64,000 nucleotides of DNA. Source: Arachis hypogaea (Eukaryota; Streptophyta; Magnoliopsida; Fabales; Fabaceae). A program made the translations under genes and the position numbers. The stretch spans positions 72,745,649-72,809,648 of the forward strand of contig NC_092039.1 in assembly GCF_003086295.3 (NCBI RefSeq). The letters are read 5' to 3'. The notes beneath the pieces were generated by a model. It was not told where the DNA came from and ran no database searches. It saw only the letters and a list, made by a program, of their open reading frames with translations. Positions 42,438-53,096 of the stretch are shown here, piece by piece (the first letter of the stretch is position 1; the number at the start of each line of letters is the position of its first letter).

Positions 42438-43257
42438 ATCAAACATCAAATTCATCAACCAAAACTCAAAATTGCAAAACTATGTATATATTGACAAAGG
42501 AAATGAAAATATATGAAAGTGTAGAATAAGTAATGTAATAAAAGAGAAAATTAAGGAATACTTACAATGAGATAGCTAAATTCAAGACCAAAATTGAACT
42601 ATAAAATGCTACAAACTCTAATTAAACCTAATGAAATTTTAAGAGAAAACCTAAACTAAATTACCCTAAAACTACTCCTAAATGTATTCTATAATGTGTG
42701 GTAGTGTGTGTTGTGATATGGTGTTGCTTCCCCCTTCATATATTCTCAAAAGCCATCAAAAATGGGCCAAAAAGCCCCTCAAATCGCAAGCCACGTGACT
42801 TTTTAATGAATTCACGCGCTGGTACCTGTGCGTACACACACATGCTGATTTTTCTCCTGTGCGTATGGACAGATGTTGTGCATGGGCACACTTACTGATT
42901 TTCATTCTGTGCGTGGGCACAGGTGCTGATTCTGACCCTTGTGCGTGGGCACAGGCTGAAATGCTTCTCTCCTTTGATTTCTTCATGTTTTCTCCCAATT
43001 CTTTGCTTCTCTTCCACTCTCATCAATCCATTCCTACCTATTACACCTGAAATCACTCATCAAACATATCAAGGCATCGAATGGAATGAAAGTGGAATAA
43101 AATTGATTAAATTAAGCACAAAATAGCATGTTTTTACAATTAGGCACAATTTAGAGAGAAAACACAAAAGCATGCTATTTAGGTGAATAAATGTGGGTTT
43201 ATATGATGAAATCCACTCAAATCAAACCAAAATATATCATCAAATATGGATTCATCA
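42338..43257 (-). mobile_element. C0: part of a C-type LTR, split by D2
   Basis: In element sense it starts TGATGAATCC at 43257 and aligns with C1 and C2 LTRs (for example AAAAGCATGCTATTTAGGTGAATAA against 50159-50190). The remaining part should be left of the window, past D2. It contains three GTGCGTGGGCACAG-type repeats at 42820-42960 and a TA microsatellite. No gene. Confidence 0.7.
42378..42433. repeat. (TA)28 microsatellite
   Basis: An uninterrupted 56-bp TA run inside the C0 LTR, about 40 bp from the D2 insertion point. The (IY)n frames over it are artefacts. Confidence 0.95.
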
Positions 43258-43739
43258 TGGGAAAATGGTTCATAATTGGAAGGTGGTTCATCCTGGTAAG
43301 GGTATGGAGGTGATGTATATGGAATTGATGGTTCTTGAGAATATTGAGAATATTGATGTTGGAATGGTGGTGGATATAAGTATGGCTCATATGGTTATTG
43401 GTATGGTGGATATCGGTTAGGATCATATAGAGGTGAATGGTGGTATGAGGCTTGTGAGTATGGTGGTTGAGGGCAATGTTAAGGAGGGGGTTCATAAGCA
43501 TATGGTGGTTGTGGTTGATAACCACAAGCAGGTCCACCACACACATTAGAATTGTATGCATCATAGTATGGCTCTTGATCATAGCACATTGGTGGAGGTT
43601 ATTGCTATGAAGGTTGATCAAATATTTGAGGCTCCTCCCACCTTTGATTGTCTCATCCTTGATGCATATCCTCATTGTAGCTTCCATTTCCTACAACATT
43701 GTTAGAACCAAACTCATAGCTAAATGGGTGAGAATTCAT
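43258..43739 (-). pseudogene. C1 Tyr/Pro-rich ORF, truncated and broken
   Basis: ATG at 43739: MNSHPFSYEFGSNNVVGNGS, followed after several stops and frame changes by Pro/Tyr/Gln-rich text (MCYDQEPYYDAYN, CGYQPQPPYAYEPPP, YLYPPPFQHQYSQYSQEPS), stopping exactly at the C0 LTR edge. I recall this head from Arachis non-autonomous elements, followed there by the acidic segment that B1 has at 18219-19000. The function is unknown; it may replace gag. The start lies about 150 bases from a decayed PBS. Confidence 0.55.
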
Positions 43740-43908
43740 GGTGAAAAGGGAAAACAAAAACAAAAGCTAACAAGAAACAAAGAAAGCAAAGTCCTACAAG
43801 TAGCAAAACTAGCAAACAAACCAAAAATCAAGCTATTCACAATATTGACATATATACAATAACCAATAACAAGCACATTGCAATTCTCCGACGGTGCCAA
43901 AAACTTAA
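43740..43908 (-). other. C1 leader with decayed tRNA-Asp PBS
   Basis: TCTCCGACGGTGCCA at 43885-43899 is a degraded form of TCCCCGGCAACGGCGCCA. The leader aligns with 48706-48838 of C2 (ACAATATTGACATATATA, CCAATAACAAG). Confidence 0.6.
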
Positions 43909-44749
43909 TGTGAGGATTTATACCGGTTCGGAATTTAACAAAATAATTTCGTTGTGAGCATAGCCTAAACCGATAATCGATCCTCAAATCAAAGTTTATT
44001 TTTTGGTTCAACCCAATAGAAACAATCGAGAGTATTAGTCCCAAGTCTTTCTCTCTAGGAATCACAATCGAGTTCTCAATTATTGGTTATGAAGTTCAAG
44101 GGGGTTGGGTTGATAAAACAAGAATTTAAAAAGGCAAGAAATGTAAATCAAACAACTAAAGAAAGCAAGTAATAAAGAGAGACATTCATGGCAAGGATTG
44201 AGAATATAGACTTTCTATCCTAGTCATTAATTATCATACAATGATTAACAAGAGCTAATCCTATTAAGTCATCTCCAATATAAGAAGAAGTTATCTTCAT
44301 ATTGAGAGAAAGTCAAATAGAACTAGTTAATCTCAATCCATAAGTCCTAATCAACTCACTAATTGATTTAGCAAGAGATTAGAGTCAATGAAAACAATAT
44401 TAACTAACAACTCTAGATCACCAACATAAGTTGGGTATTAATGACTCAAGATTGCCTAATTTCTCTTTCCAAGACAAGAATGCTCAAAAAACTACTCTAA
44501 CATCCAACCAAGCATTTTGTCAAACACTTGGAAGGCACAAAAAGAAAGCATGATAAATTGCAAGAAATAATAAAATCTAGCTTTAATTACTCTGTTGGTC
44601 CCTATAGTTTCGCAAAATTTTCAATTAGGTCCCTATACTTTTTTCCCTTTCAATTGGGTCCCTATACATTATTTTTTTTCAATTTAGTCCCTGTTAACAT
44701 TAAACGTCAAAAAACTGTTAGAGAATTGTGAAATTACTTGTATACCCTT

Positions 44750-44815
44750 AGGGACCCAATTGAAAAGAAAAAAAATATAAGGACCTAATTGAAAATTCGA
44801 TGAAACTATAAATAT
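44750..44815. repeat. Extra inverted copy of the MULE end
   Basis: GGGACCCAATTGAAAAG and GGACCTAATTGAAAATTCG read in the orientation of the right end but lie beside the left end, so 44580-44815 can fold back on itself. Confidence 0.65.
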
Positions 44816-45079
44816 TCAATGAAAGATATTCCTATAATCCCTTTTATTTTATCGCTATCATTCTTTTACTTATTTATATACAAATTGTAATAAAAATACA
44901 TTCTCTCTTTTTTTACTTTTAAAATACCTTAAGAACATTAAAAAAATGGATAAAATGAAACAGAAATAAGTATATATAAAATTCAATTTCTATCATTCAA
45001 GTATTCATTATGATCATGTAATATTTTACATTTCTGTGAATTCATGACAGGAAAAATTCATTGAAAAAAAGTTTCTCCT

Positions 45080-45165
45080 GAATTTAGAGAAGGACAATTA
45101 TTACATTTCAAGCACCCATCCAAAAGCTTTATCTGTTTCACGATCCTTCTTCATTGCCAAGGAAA
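45080..45165 (-). other. Possible second captured coding fragment in the MULE
   Basis: The minus strand reads ...MKKDRETDKAFGWVLEM and a stop, which looks like the end of a plant protein. A separate open stretch at 45475-45605 reads LARDGLGAAFPFFYIEQKKY onward. I do not recognise either. Coding character is only suggested by their look. Confidence 0.3.
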
Positions 45166-45953
45166 CATTCATTCAAGTGGGAGCAATCTTCTTCAGGGAT
45201 TCTTGACATATGTTACATATATAGTTAAAGGGTGACCCAAAATCAAGAGGCTATCCATAAGTACTACTACTTTCATCCAAGAATATGTGTCTTTTTTCCA
45301 AACTTAAAAAGAAAATAAAAATTATATTTAACACAACTTTTTTCTCTTATCTCAACACATTTCTATCTTATCTCTGTAGTCTATTTCTATACATTTATCA
45401 AACACAACCTAGAAGACACTTAGTTTTGGATGGAAATAAATTGAAAGATACATTGACAACAATAATAGGTGAATTGCCAATCGGGTCTATATTGGTTATT
45501 GGTCCTTTCTCCTTAAAGAAGTACTTCCTTAGCACCTTCTCATACTTTTTTTGCTCAATATAAAAGAAAGGAAATGCAGCTCCAAGACCATCTCTAGCTA
45601 AGTTTGGTGAATTGATTTATGAGAATAATAGAGGAGAAAAACTTTGAATGGAATACAAGACTTTCAATTAGTTGCAGCAGATCCATATATTTATTCTGTG
45701 ATAGTAGCTTTGTTACACAGATATACAGCAGTACAAGCACATTTACAAAATGACTTGTTCTTATTGGCAATGATGATATCAATATTACTCGTATTAGTCA
45801 TAGTAGTAATAAAGCATTAAAGCAACAATGGCAGTAACTACTTAAAACAAAATCAAATACATACTATCTAATGCCTCTACATCCGGTAAAATATATGACA
45901 TCTAGCAAATTCACAACTCACTGGAGAAATTTTCAATTCGCAAGATAAAATAC

Positions 45954-46115
45954 CTGCGGTCTCTTAGATTCTCTGGCATAATTGGCAACTGCATCAAATC
46001 CAACATAAGCAAAGAAGACTACAGTAGCTCCAGTAAATATGCTTTTTATGCCACTCAAAGCAAAGCGAGACCAGTTGGAAACATCAACCTCAAATGCTCC
46101 AACAAGAACGACAAC
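45954..46115 (-). pseudogene. Captured exon of a CAT9-like cationic amino acid transporter
   Basis: The minus strand encodes VGAFEVDVSNWSRFALSG, then KSIFTGATVVFFAYVGFDAV and ANYARESKRPQ, a stretch I recognise from plant CAT-family (CAT9-like) amino acid permeases: one transmembrane helix and the conserved FFAYVGFDAVAN motif. At 45952-45953 a GT splice donor follows the CAG of the last codon, and TTTTTTTATGTAG precedes the exon, so flanking intron bases came along: genomic capture, not cDNA. A typical CAT is some 550-650 aa, so only about a tenth is present. It is a fragment and would not transport anything. It might form a small RNA source against the parent gene, which is inference. Confidence 0.75.
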
Positions 46116-47921
46116 TACATAAAAAAATAGAATCCTAAATAACCAGCATCATCACACTAACAACAATCAACAATAAACAAAATTTATAATTAGCAAAACT
46201 AATTCATATGTCAATCCATCACATATATTCATATATTTTTAGAATTGGACAACTGTAGTGAACAAATAAACTAAAGGAGTTGCCAATTTTTAGAATTGGA
46301 CAACTGTAATCAATTTTTTGTGTATTGATCTGCATTTGAGAATAGCAATAAAGTTTACCTATGGCAAACTCCAAAATTATCCATTAAATATCACAGTTTG
46401 TAATTCATTTCTCTCTAATAGTAAAACAAAATTGTTGCTGTGTGTGCGTTTGTGGTAAAGAATATATGGTTCATGATTGAAGGCACAAAGTGTACAACCT
46501 TAATATATGGTACAACCAGAAACTAACTTACCTGTTCTGGCAGATCAAGTGTACAGGCAGCAAACTGAGGCGAAACGCGGCAACGTGAGGTGAGGTCTGC
46601 CGAGTTACAGACAGGGCTTCGACGAATCAGTCAATGCAGACCTTCAGAGACCGACAGAGGCTTTGGATGAAGATGACGGACCAACAGCTATGGATGAAGA
46701 TGCCAAAGCCTATGGATGAAGACGACAGACCCCCGAAAGAGAAGCGCACTTTACACGATTTTCAGAGAGAAAATTAGGGACTGGCTAGGGTTTTGTTTTC
46801 CTTTGTGACAAAATGTCAAGGAGTTTTTGGGTATTTTGAAAAAATAGAGATATGTACGATTAGAATATCTAACTCAAATAGAAGAATATTTATTTTTTAA
46901 ACAGAATATTCCATTATCTTAAACATTATTCTCACGACAAGGACTTAATTGAAAAAAAATTAACATATAGGGACTCAATTAAATGGAAAAAAGTATAGGG
47001 ACATAATTGAAAATTTTGCAAAACTATAGAGACCAACAGAGTAATTAAACCTAAAATCTACAAGTACCCAATGCAAGGCATCAACAATAACAACTCAAAT
47101 AAACAACAATAAACAAAGAAACATTAAATTGCATTAAAAGGGAATCCAAATCCAACAAGAGTTCATCAACATAAAAAGAGGCATAAAAAATTAACAAGAG
47201 AACTAAGAAAATTAAAGCAAATCAACAAGGGAAAGTAAAAAAAAATCAAAACAAGTAATTAGACCTAAATCTAAGATGAAAATAAACTAAGAACCCTAAT
47301 TTCTAGAGAGAAGAGGGAGATTCTCTCTCTAGAACTAACCTAAGGCATGCTTTCTACACTAACTAATTGCTCCCCCCTTGTCCAATCTTGAATTCTGCAT
47401 CAAATAGCCTCAGAAATGAGTTGGCTTTGGGCCTGGAATGCTCAGATATCACCCCCAGCATATTCACTTTAATGAGGTCACGTGACCAGCGTTACGCGTG
47501 CGCGTTGTCGACGCGTGCGCATCACATTGCAAAATTCCTCCTCACGCGTACGTGTGGGTGATGCGTTTGCGTCGCTAGCAGATTTCTTCCTCATGCGTAT
47601 GCGTGGGTGACGCATGCCGTGGCCTTCAGTTCATCAAATGCTCATTTCTTCATGAACTCTCCACTTTGCATGCTTTTCTCTTCACTTCTTCCTTCCAATA
47701 GCCTTAGAATCTAAAATCACTCAACAAACATATAAAGACATCGAATGGAATTAAAGTGAATTAAATTTAGCTAATTAATGGCCCAAAAAGTATGTTTTTA
47801 ACTCTTAAGCACAAATTAGGGAGAATTACAAAAGCATGCTATTTCATTGAATAAACGTGGGATAAGTTGATAAAATCTCCTAAATTAAGCACAAGATAAA
47901 CCACAAAATTGTGGTTTATCA

Positions 47922-48705
47922 GTGGTGGCTCGAACAGCTCCCTCTCTCTTCCTCTCTTTCCCCTCCGTGACCCCTTCCTTCCCCGTTTTCCCTTTCTTCT
48001 TCTTTCTTTCTTTCTTTTTCTTTTTTTAAGTTGCTATTGTGTTGTATTGTTGTGTATGTTTGCTGAAGGGAAGAAGGTAGCAACTAGGGTTTCATTTGGG
48101 GAAAAGGGAAATTTTGTGGTTTAATTAGAGTTAGGGTTTGTGTATGGAATTGGTGATTTTGGAGTTTAATTTTAGTAAGGTAATTTTAATAAAATTAGAG
48201 TATAGAGTATTAATTTAAAATACTAATTTAATCTCTAAAATTTCTTTAAAATATTATTTGTGGTATAAAATACTAATTGATTCTCAATCAATTTCTCTAA
48301 TTAAAAATGCGTAGTAATATAATTATTTTTCTTTATCCCTAAAACTTAAAGTATTAGATTATGTAAATTATTTAAATTAAATCATATAAAATTCTTATGA
48401 TTTGGCAACTACTAACTTTATAATTTAAATATAGATAATAACTCAATAATTATAAAATTAGATAAAATCCTAATTTAAATAGCCAAACCTCATTATTTTT
48501 GGATTTCTAAAACTTTAAATTATAAATAGGAAAATAATCCATAATTATAGAGTTTGGGTAAAAACCTTAATTTATTTCAAATCCAATTAATCAAAACTAC
48601 CTTTAATTATTTTTAATAAAATAATTTCTGAAATTAAAATTATAAATAAATATATGATTTGAAATTAGTTCAAAATAGGAATTTTCAAAAGACTTGGGTC
48701 TTACA
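47922..48705 (-). mobile_element. E: partial LTR (starts TGTAAGACCC), cut by C1
   Basis: Element sense begins TGTAAGACCCAAG at 48705, a start common among plant Ty3-gypsy LTRs. It is AT-rich to about 48120, then a C/T-rich stretch to 47922, where C1 begins. Right flank GTAAG (48706-48710). The small frame 47909-48124 is not a gene. Confidence 0.5.
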
Positions 48706-48838
48706 GTAAGAACAAAGAAAACAACTCCTAAAACTAGCAAAGAAGCAAAAGCAACTATTCACAATATTAACATATATAAACAACCAATAACAAGGCACAC
48801 ATATGCGATTCTCTGGCAATAGCGCCAAAAACTAGATA
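48706..48838 (-). other. C2 leader and PBS, truncated by E
   Basis: CTCTGGCAATAGCGCCA at 48811-48827 is a mutated tRNA-Asp PBS complement. The rest aligns with the C1 leader. Confidence 0.65.
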
Positions 48839-50253
48839 TGAGTGAATCATCGGTTAGAAATTTTCACAAAAATAATCTCATCGAAGTATAAATCCAAACC
48901 AACAATTAACCCTTAATCAAAGTTTAGTTTTTTTGTCACTTAAGCAAACCAATAAAAGCTGAGAGTATTTAAATCCCGGGTCATCTCTCAAGGAATTGTA
49001 GGGAAGTGTGCATATTATTGGTTATGAAAAAGTATTTTTGGGATTTTGAATGATAGACAAGAAATGTAAATAACAAGAAAGTAAAGTTAACTAAGAAAGG
49101 TCTTGGCAAGGAGTGAGAATTGAAATTCCTAACCTCATTATTAAAGTAAAGTATTTTTATCTTTTGCTCTCACTTAGTCAACCTCTAACAATTGAAGAAA
49201 AGTCAAGTGAGCAAAATTGACTCTAATCCACAAGTCCTAATCAAAGATTAGCTTTAGTGGAATTCAAGCCAATTAGCAATCCTCAATCACCAATCAAAAA
49301 AGGAATTTGACAAGTCAAGAGTCTTCAATCACTCAACCCAAGCCAAGAACATAAAAATCTACTCTAAAACCCAACCAAGCATTTTATCAAACACTTGGAA
49401 GGCATAAAAGAAAAGCATGGTAAAATAGCAAGAAATATAAAATCTATAACTACCCAAGCAAGAAAATGACAATAACAACTTAATTAGACAATAAGAAACA
49501 TCAAACATAAATTGCATTAATAGAAATTAAAATTAACACAGAAGTCATAAACATAATTAAAGTGACAAAATAAAGAAAATGGCAAATGAAACTAAAAAAA
49601 CAAAGATGTAAGAACAATAAATTGCAAGAAAACTAAATCAAAGCAACAATTAAAGAATAAATCTAAGAGAAATCTAACCTAAATCTACCCTAATTCTAGA
49701 GAGAAGAGAGAGCTTCTCTCTCTAGAATATGACCTAAAGCATGTCACTAAAACTACTCCTCTTGCTCTCCCCTTGTTCCATCTTACATTATGCCTCAAAT
49801 ACTTCTTAAAAATGAGTTGGATTTGGATCTGAGTGAGCTCAGAAATCACCCCCAGCGTGTTCCTTTAATGAGGTCATGTGACCAGTGTCACGCGTACGCG
49901 TGGGTGACGCGTGCGCGTCGCTTGGCAAAATTTCTTGGTCACGCATACGCATGCGTTCACGTCGCTATGATCTTCACAAATCCTCATTTCTTCATGAATT
50001 CTCCACTTTGCATGCTTTTTTTCTTCACTTCTTCAATCCAATCTTTGCCTTAACCCAACATATCATGTCATCGAATGGAATTAAAGTGAATTAAATGTAG
50101 CAATTTTAAGGCCTAAAAAGCATGTTTTTACTCATTAAGCACAATTTAGGGAGAATTACAAAACCATGCTATTTTAGTGAATAAATATGGGAAAAGTTGA
50201 TAAAATCTACTAAATTCAACACAAGATAAACCACAAAATTGGGGTTTATCATT
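48839..50253 (-). mobile_element. C2 5' LTR
   Basis: 1415 bp. Element sense TGATAAACCCC at 50253. Aligns with C1 and keeps its MULE-free site at 49438-49448. GC-rich words ACGCGTACGCGTGGG at 49890-49970. The flank TTGGG (50254-50258) belongs to D1. Confidence 0.78.
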
Positions 50254-53096
50254 GGGTGAGGACAACTTTAGGGGAGTATCCTCACTCAAAGACTTTAGAC
50301 ATTCAGTACCTAATTGTCGATTGTTTTAGTCCTTATAATGTTTTATTAGGAAGACCATCTTTAAATGCCTTCGGAGCTATAGGCTCCACAATTCACCTAT
50401 GTGTCAATTTTTATTCGTAGGATGGAACCATAGTGATAGTACATTCAGATAGGAAAGAGGCAAGACAGTTTTACAATGCAGGACTCAAAATGAGATAATA
50501 ACCAACACCCATAGTGAATTCAGTATATAATACCGATGATACCAGGATTAGCAGAGCTTGATCCTCGGACTCATAAGGAAACACGTCCTATCCCAATCGA
50601 TGATCTGCATAAAGTAAGAATCTCCAATAATGAAAGTCAAACCACTAACACTGTCTTATCTGCAGGATACGAAGAGCAAATCACCAAATTACTTCAAGAA
50701 AATGCCGACCTATTCGCATGGACTCTGGCTGACATGCCGGGGATAGACCCAGAAGTCATCAGCCACAAACTAGCCCTAGATCCCAAGGCTCGGCCAGTCA
50801 AGCAAAAGAAGAGGCACCTAGGACAAGAAAAAATAGACACAACCATCAAGGAGACACAGAAACTACTAAGTGTAGGTTTCATCCGAAAAATTCGCTTCAC
50901 ATCGTGGTTAGCAAATGTAGTAATGATAAAAAAAGAGCTCGGGAAAATGATGAATGTGAGTAGACTTCACCAATCTAAACAAGGCTTGCCTTAAAGACTC
51001 ATACCCCCTACTATGTATTGATAAGCTCGTCGACAACATATGCGGCTACCAGATACTAAGCTTCATGGATGCAAACTTGGGCTACAACCAAATACTCATG
51101 CACCCATCAGATGAGGACAAGATGACCTTCATAACCAACCAAGGGAATTTCTGTTAAAAAGTCATGCCCTTCGGCCTCAAGAATACAAGGTCTACCTATC
51201 AACGACTAATGAACAAGGTTTTCCAAAGCCAGATTGGAAAAAACATGGAAGTATACGTAGATGATATAGTGGTCAAGTCAAAAATAGAAGAAAAACACAT
51301 GTCCGATCTTACAGAGGTCTTTGAGCAATTACGAAAGTATAACATGCACCAAAACCCAGAAAAATACACCTTCGGGGTACAAGGAGGAAAGTTCCTAGGG
51401 TTCATGCTAACCCATAGAGGCATCAAAGCAAATATAGATAAGTGCAAAGCAATCATTGAGATGAATTCACTGAAAACAATTAAGGAAGTACAACAGCTTA
51501 CTGGAAGACTGGCAGCCCTGTCAAGGTTCCTGCCAACAACGGCGGCAAGATCAACCCACTTCTTCAACACATTACGAAAATCAAATAAATTTGAGTGGTC
51601 GGACCAATGCGAAGTGGCCTTTACCGAGTTCAAACAAATCCTATCATCACCCCCGATATTAACAAAACCAATACATGGCAGTCGACTCTACCTATATCTT
51701 TCAGTTTCTACTAATTCCATTTTGTCTGTCCTTGTCACAAAAATAGGTCGGGAACAGCGTCCAGTCTATTTTGTCAGCAAAATTTTACAGAACATTGAAA
51801 CTCAGTACCCAACTATCAAAAAGCTAGCTTAAGCTCTAGTGATTATAGCATGACGACTTAGTAACTATTTCCAAACCAACATGATCATAGTACGGACCAA
51901 TCAATCGCTACGACAGGTTCTATCAAAACCCGATCTAGCAGGAAGATTAACTAAATGGACTGTTGAACTGTCCGAGCACGATATCGACTACCAAGCTCGA
52001 GGCTCACTAAAATCCCAAGTATTAGCTGACTTTGTTGTGGAATTCACCTCCGCAGTGAAGATTTATCCGGAATGGGAGTTACATGTCGATGGGGCCTCCA
52101 ACGAGGATGGCAGCAGAGCCGGGATTGTTCTAAAAGATAAAGAAGGGGTCTCAACCGAACAGTCAATAAAGTACATGTTTCCAGTCAGTAACAACTAATC
52201 CAAGTATGAAGCACTCTTGGCCGGCCTACACTTAGCCAAGGAAAGCAGAGTACAGTACATCAAAGTCTACTGCTCATAGTAAAACAGGCAAACGACGTAT
52301 TCCAGGTACGCGAACCTTTATTAGAATAATATTATGCACAAGAAAAAAAATTAATCAAGCAATTTTGGAACTTCCAAATTATACATATCAACAAAAGAGA
52401 GAATACTAGGGCCGACGTATTATTTAAGCTAGCTACATCAAGAAAAATACGAACACCACCTAGTTTGTCACAAATAACATTAGAACAACCCAGTACATGC
52501 GGTAGTTTTGTTCTGAGTTTATCACAGGTGGAAGATTGGAGAACCCCATATATCAACTTCCTAAAATATGGAACATTACCAACAACAGAAGCGAATCCAA
52601 AGCTTTACAGAAAGAAAGCAAGTTTCTTCACCATGATCGGAGACGACCTTTACCGGATAGGATTTTCACGACCTCTCTTGAAGTGCTTGGGAGACGAAGA
52701 TGCCACTTGGCTATGTCGGAAGCACATGAAGGCATTTGCGGCATGCATATAGGAGGCCAGAGCCTAGCAGCAAAGTTACTCAGAGCTGGCTGTTACTGGC
52801 CGACTTTAAAGAAAAATTGCATGGCAAAAGTTAAAGGGTGCAACAACTGTGAAAGGTGCGCCCCGGTAAAACATAACCCAGCCGAAATGTTGCACACATC
52901 TGAGGTCGGATGGCCATTCTACAAATGGGGGCTGACATACTCGGTCCTTTCCCAATATCATCAGGCTAGGTAAAATTTCTACCTGTAGCAATTGACTATT
53001 TTACAAAATGGATAGAGGCTAAGCCGCTTGCCAGAATAACAGCAGACAATGTACAAAATTTCATTTTAAAATTTATCATATGTCGATATGGATTAC
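50254..53096 (+). pseudogene. D1: Tat-like protease-RT-RNase H-integrase fragment
   Basis: Plus-strand pol of a second Tat-like element, cut on the left by C2 and on the right by A4. End of protease: NVLLGRPSLNAFGAIGSTIH near 50330. RT: PGIDPEVISHKLAL, FIRKIRFTSWLANVVMIKK, then TGA TGA where W-R is expected (about 50947-50952) and TAA near 51155, then STYQRLMNKVF and EVYVDDIVVKSK. RNase H: LHVDGASNEDGSRAG near 52085. Integrase: HEGICGMHIGGQSL with a CX2C part (GCNNCERC), WPFYKWGL, DYFTKWIEAKPL near 52995, stopping in ICRYGLL at the A4 LTR. Several frameshifts. It is the oldest host sequence in the window by nesting order. Confidence 0.85.

Larger units (their letters stand above)
44580..47051. 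mobile_element. Pack-MULE-like DNA transposon (2472 bp) in the C1 LTR
   Basis: Perfect 9-bp target duplication TAAAATCTA (44571-44579 and 47052-47060), the size typical of Mutator-like elements. Inverted ends of about 114 bp (44580-44693 and 46938-47051) begin G(C/G)TTTAATTACTCTGTTGG; I see four mismatches in the first ~63 bp. There is no transposase frame, so it is non-autonomous. It holds host gene fragments (45954-46115 and probably others). The paralogous C2 LTR keeps the empty site at 49438-49448 (ATAAAATCTAT). Confidence 0.88.
43909..47921 (-). mobile_element. C1 5' LTR, split by a MULE
   Basis: Element sense TGATAAACCACAA at 47921 to near 43909 (ATCCTCACA). Without the MULE and one 9-bp duplication it is about 1.53 kb and aligns along its length with 48839-50253. 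Contains ACGCGTGCGC-type GC-rich words at 47490-47620. Right flank GTGGT (47922-47926). Confidence 0.75.

Noticed and set aside
42310..42529. Ile-Tyr repeat protein
   Set aside because: Translation of the TA microsatellite.
43217..43687. 156-aa His/Asn/Ile-rich ORF
   Set aside because: It is the wrong frame of the Tyr/Pro-rich C1 ORF (43258-43739) and runs across the C0 LTR edge.
45467..45500. Plus-strand GELPIGSILVIG as the next exon (RDLPIG...) of the captured transporter
   Set aside because: It lies on the opposite strand from the CAT exon and without splice context; the similarity is too short to support.
47909..48124. 71-aa ORF with Ser/Phe/Leu signal-peptide-like head
   Set aside because: It starts inside the C1 LTR and crosses the junction into E, so it cannot be a gene of either.
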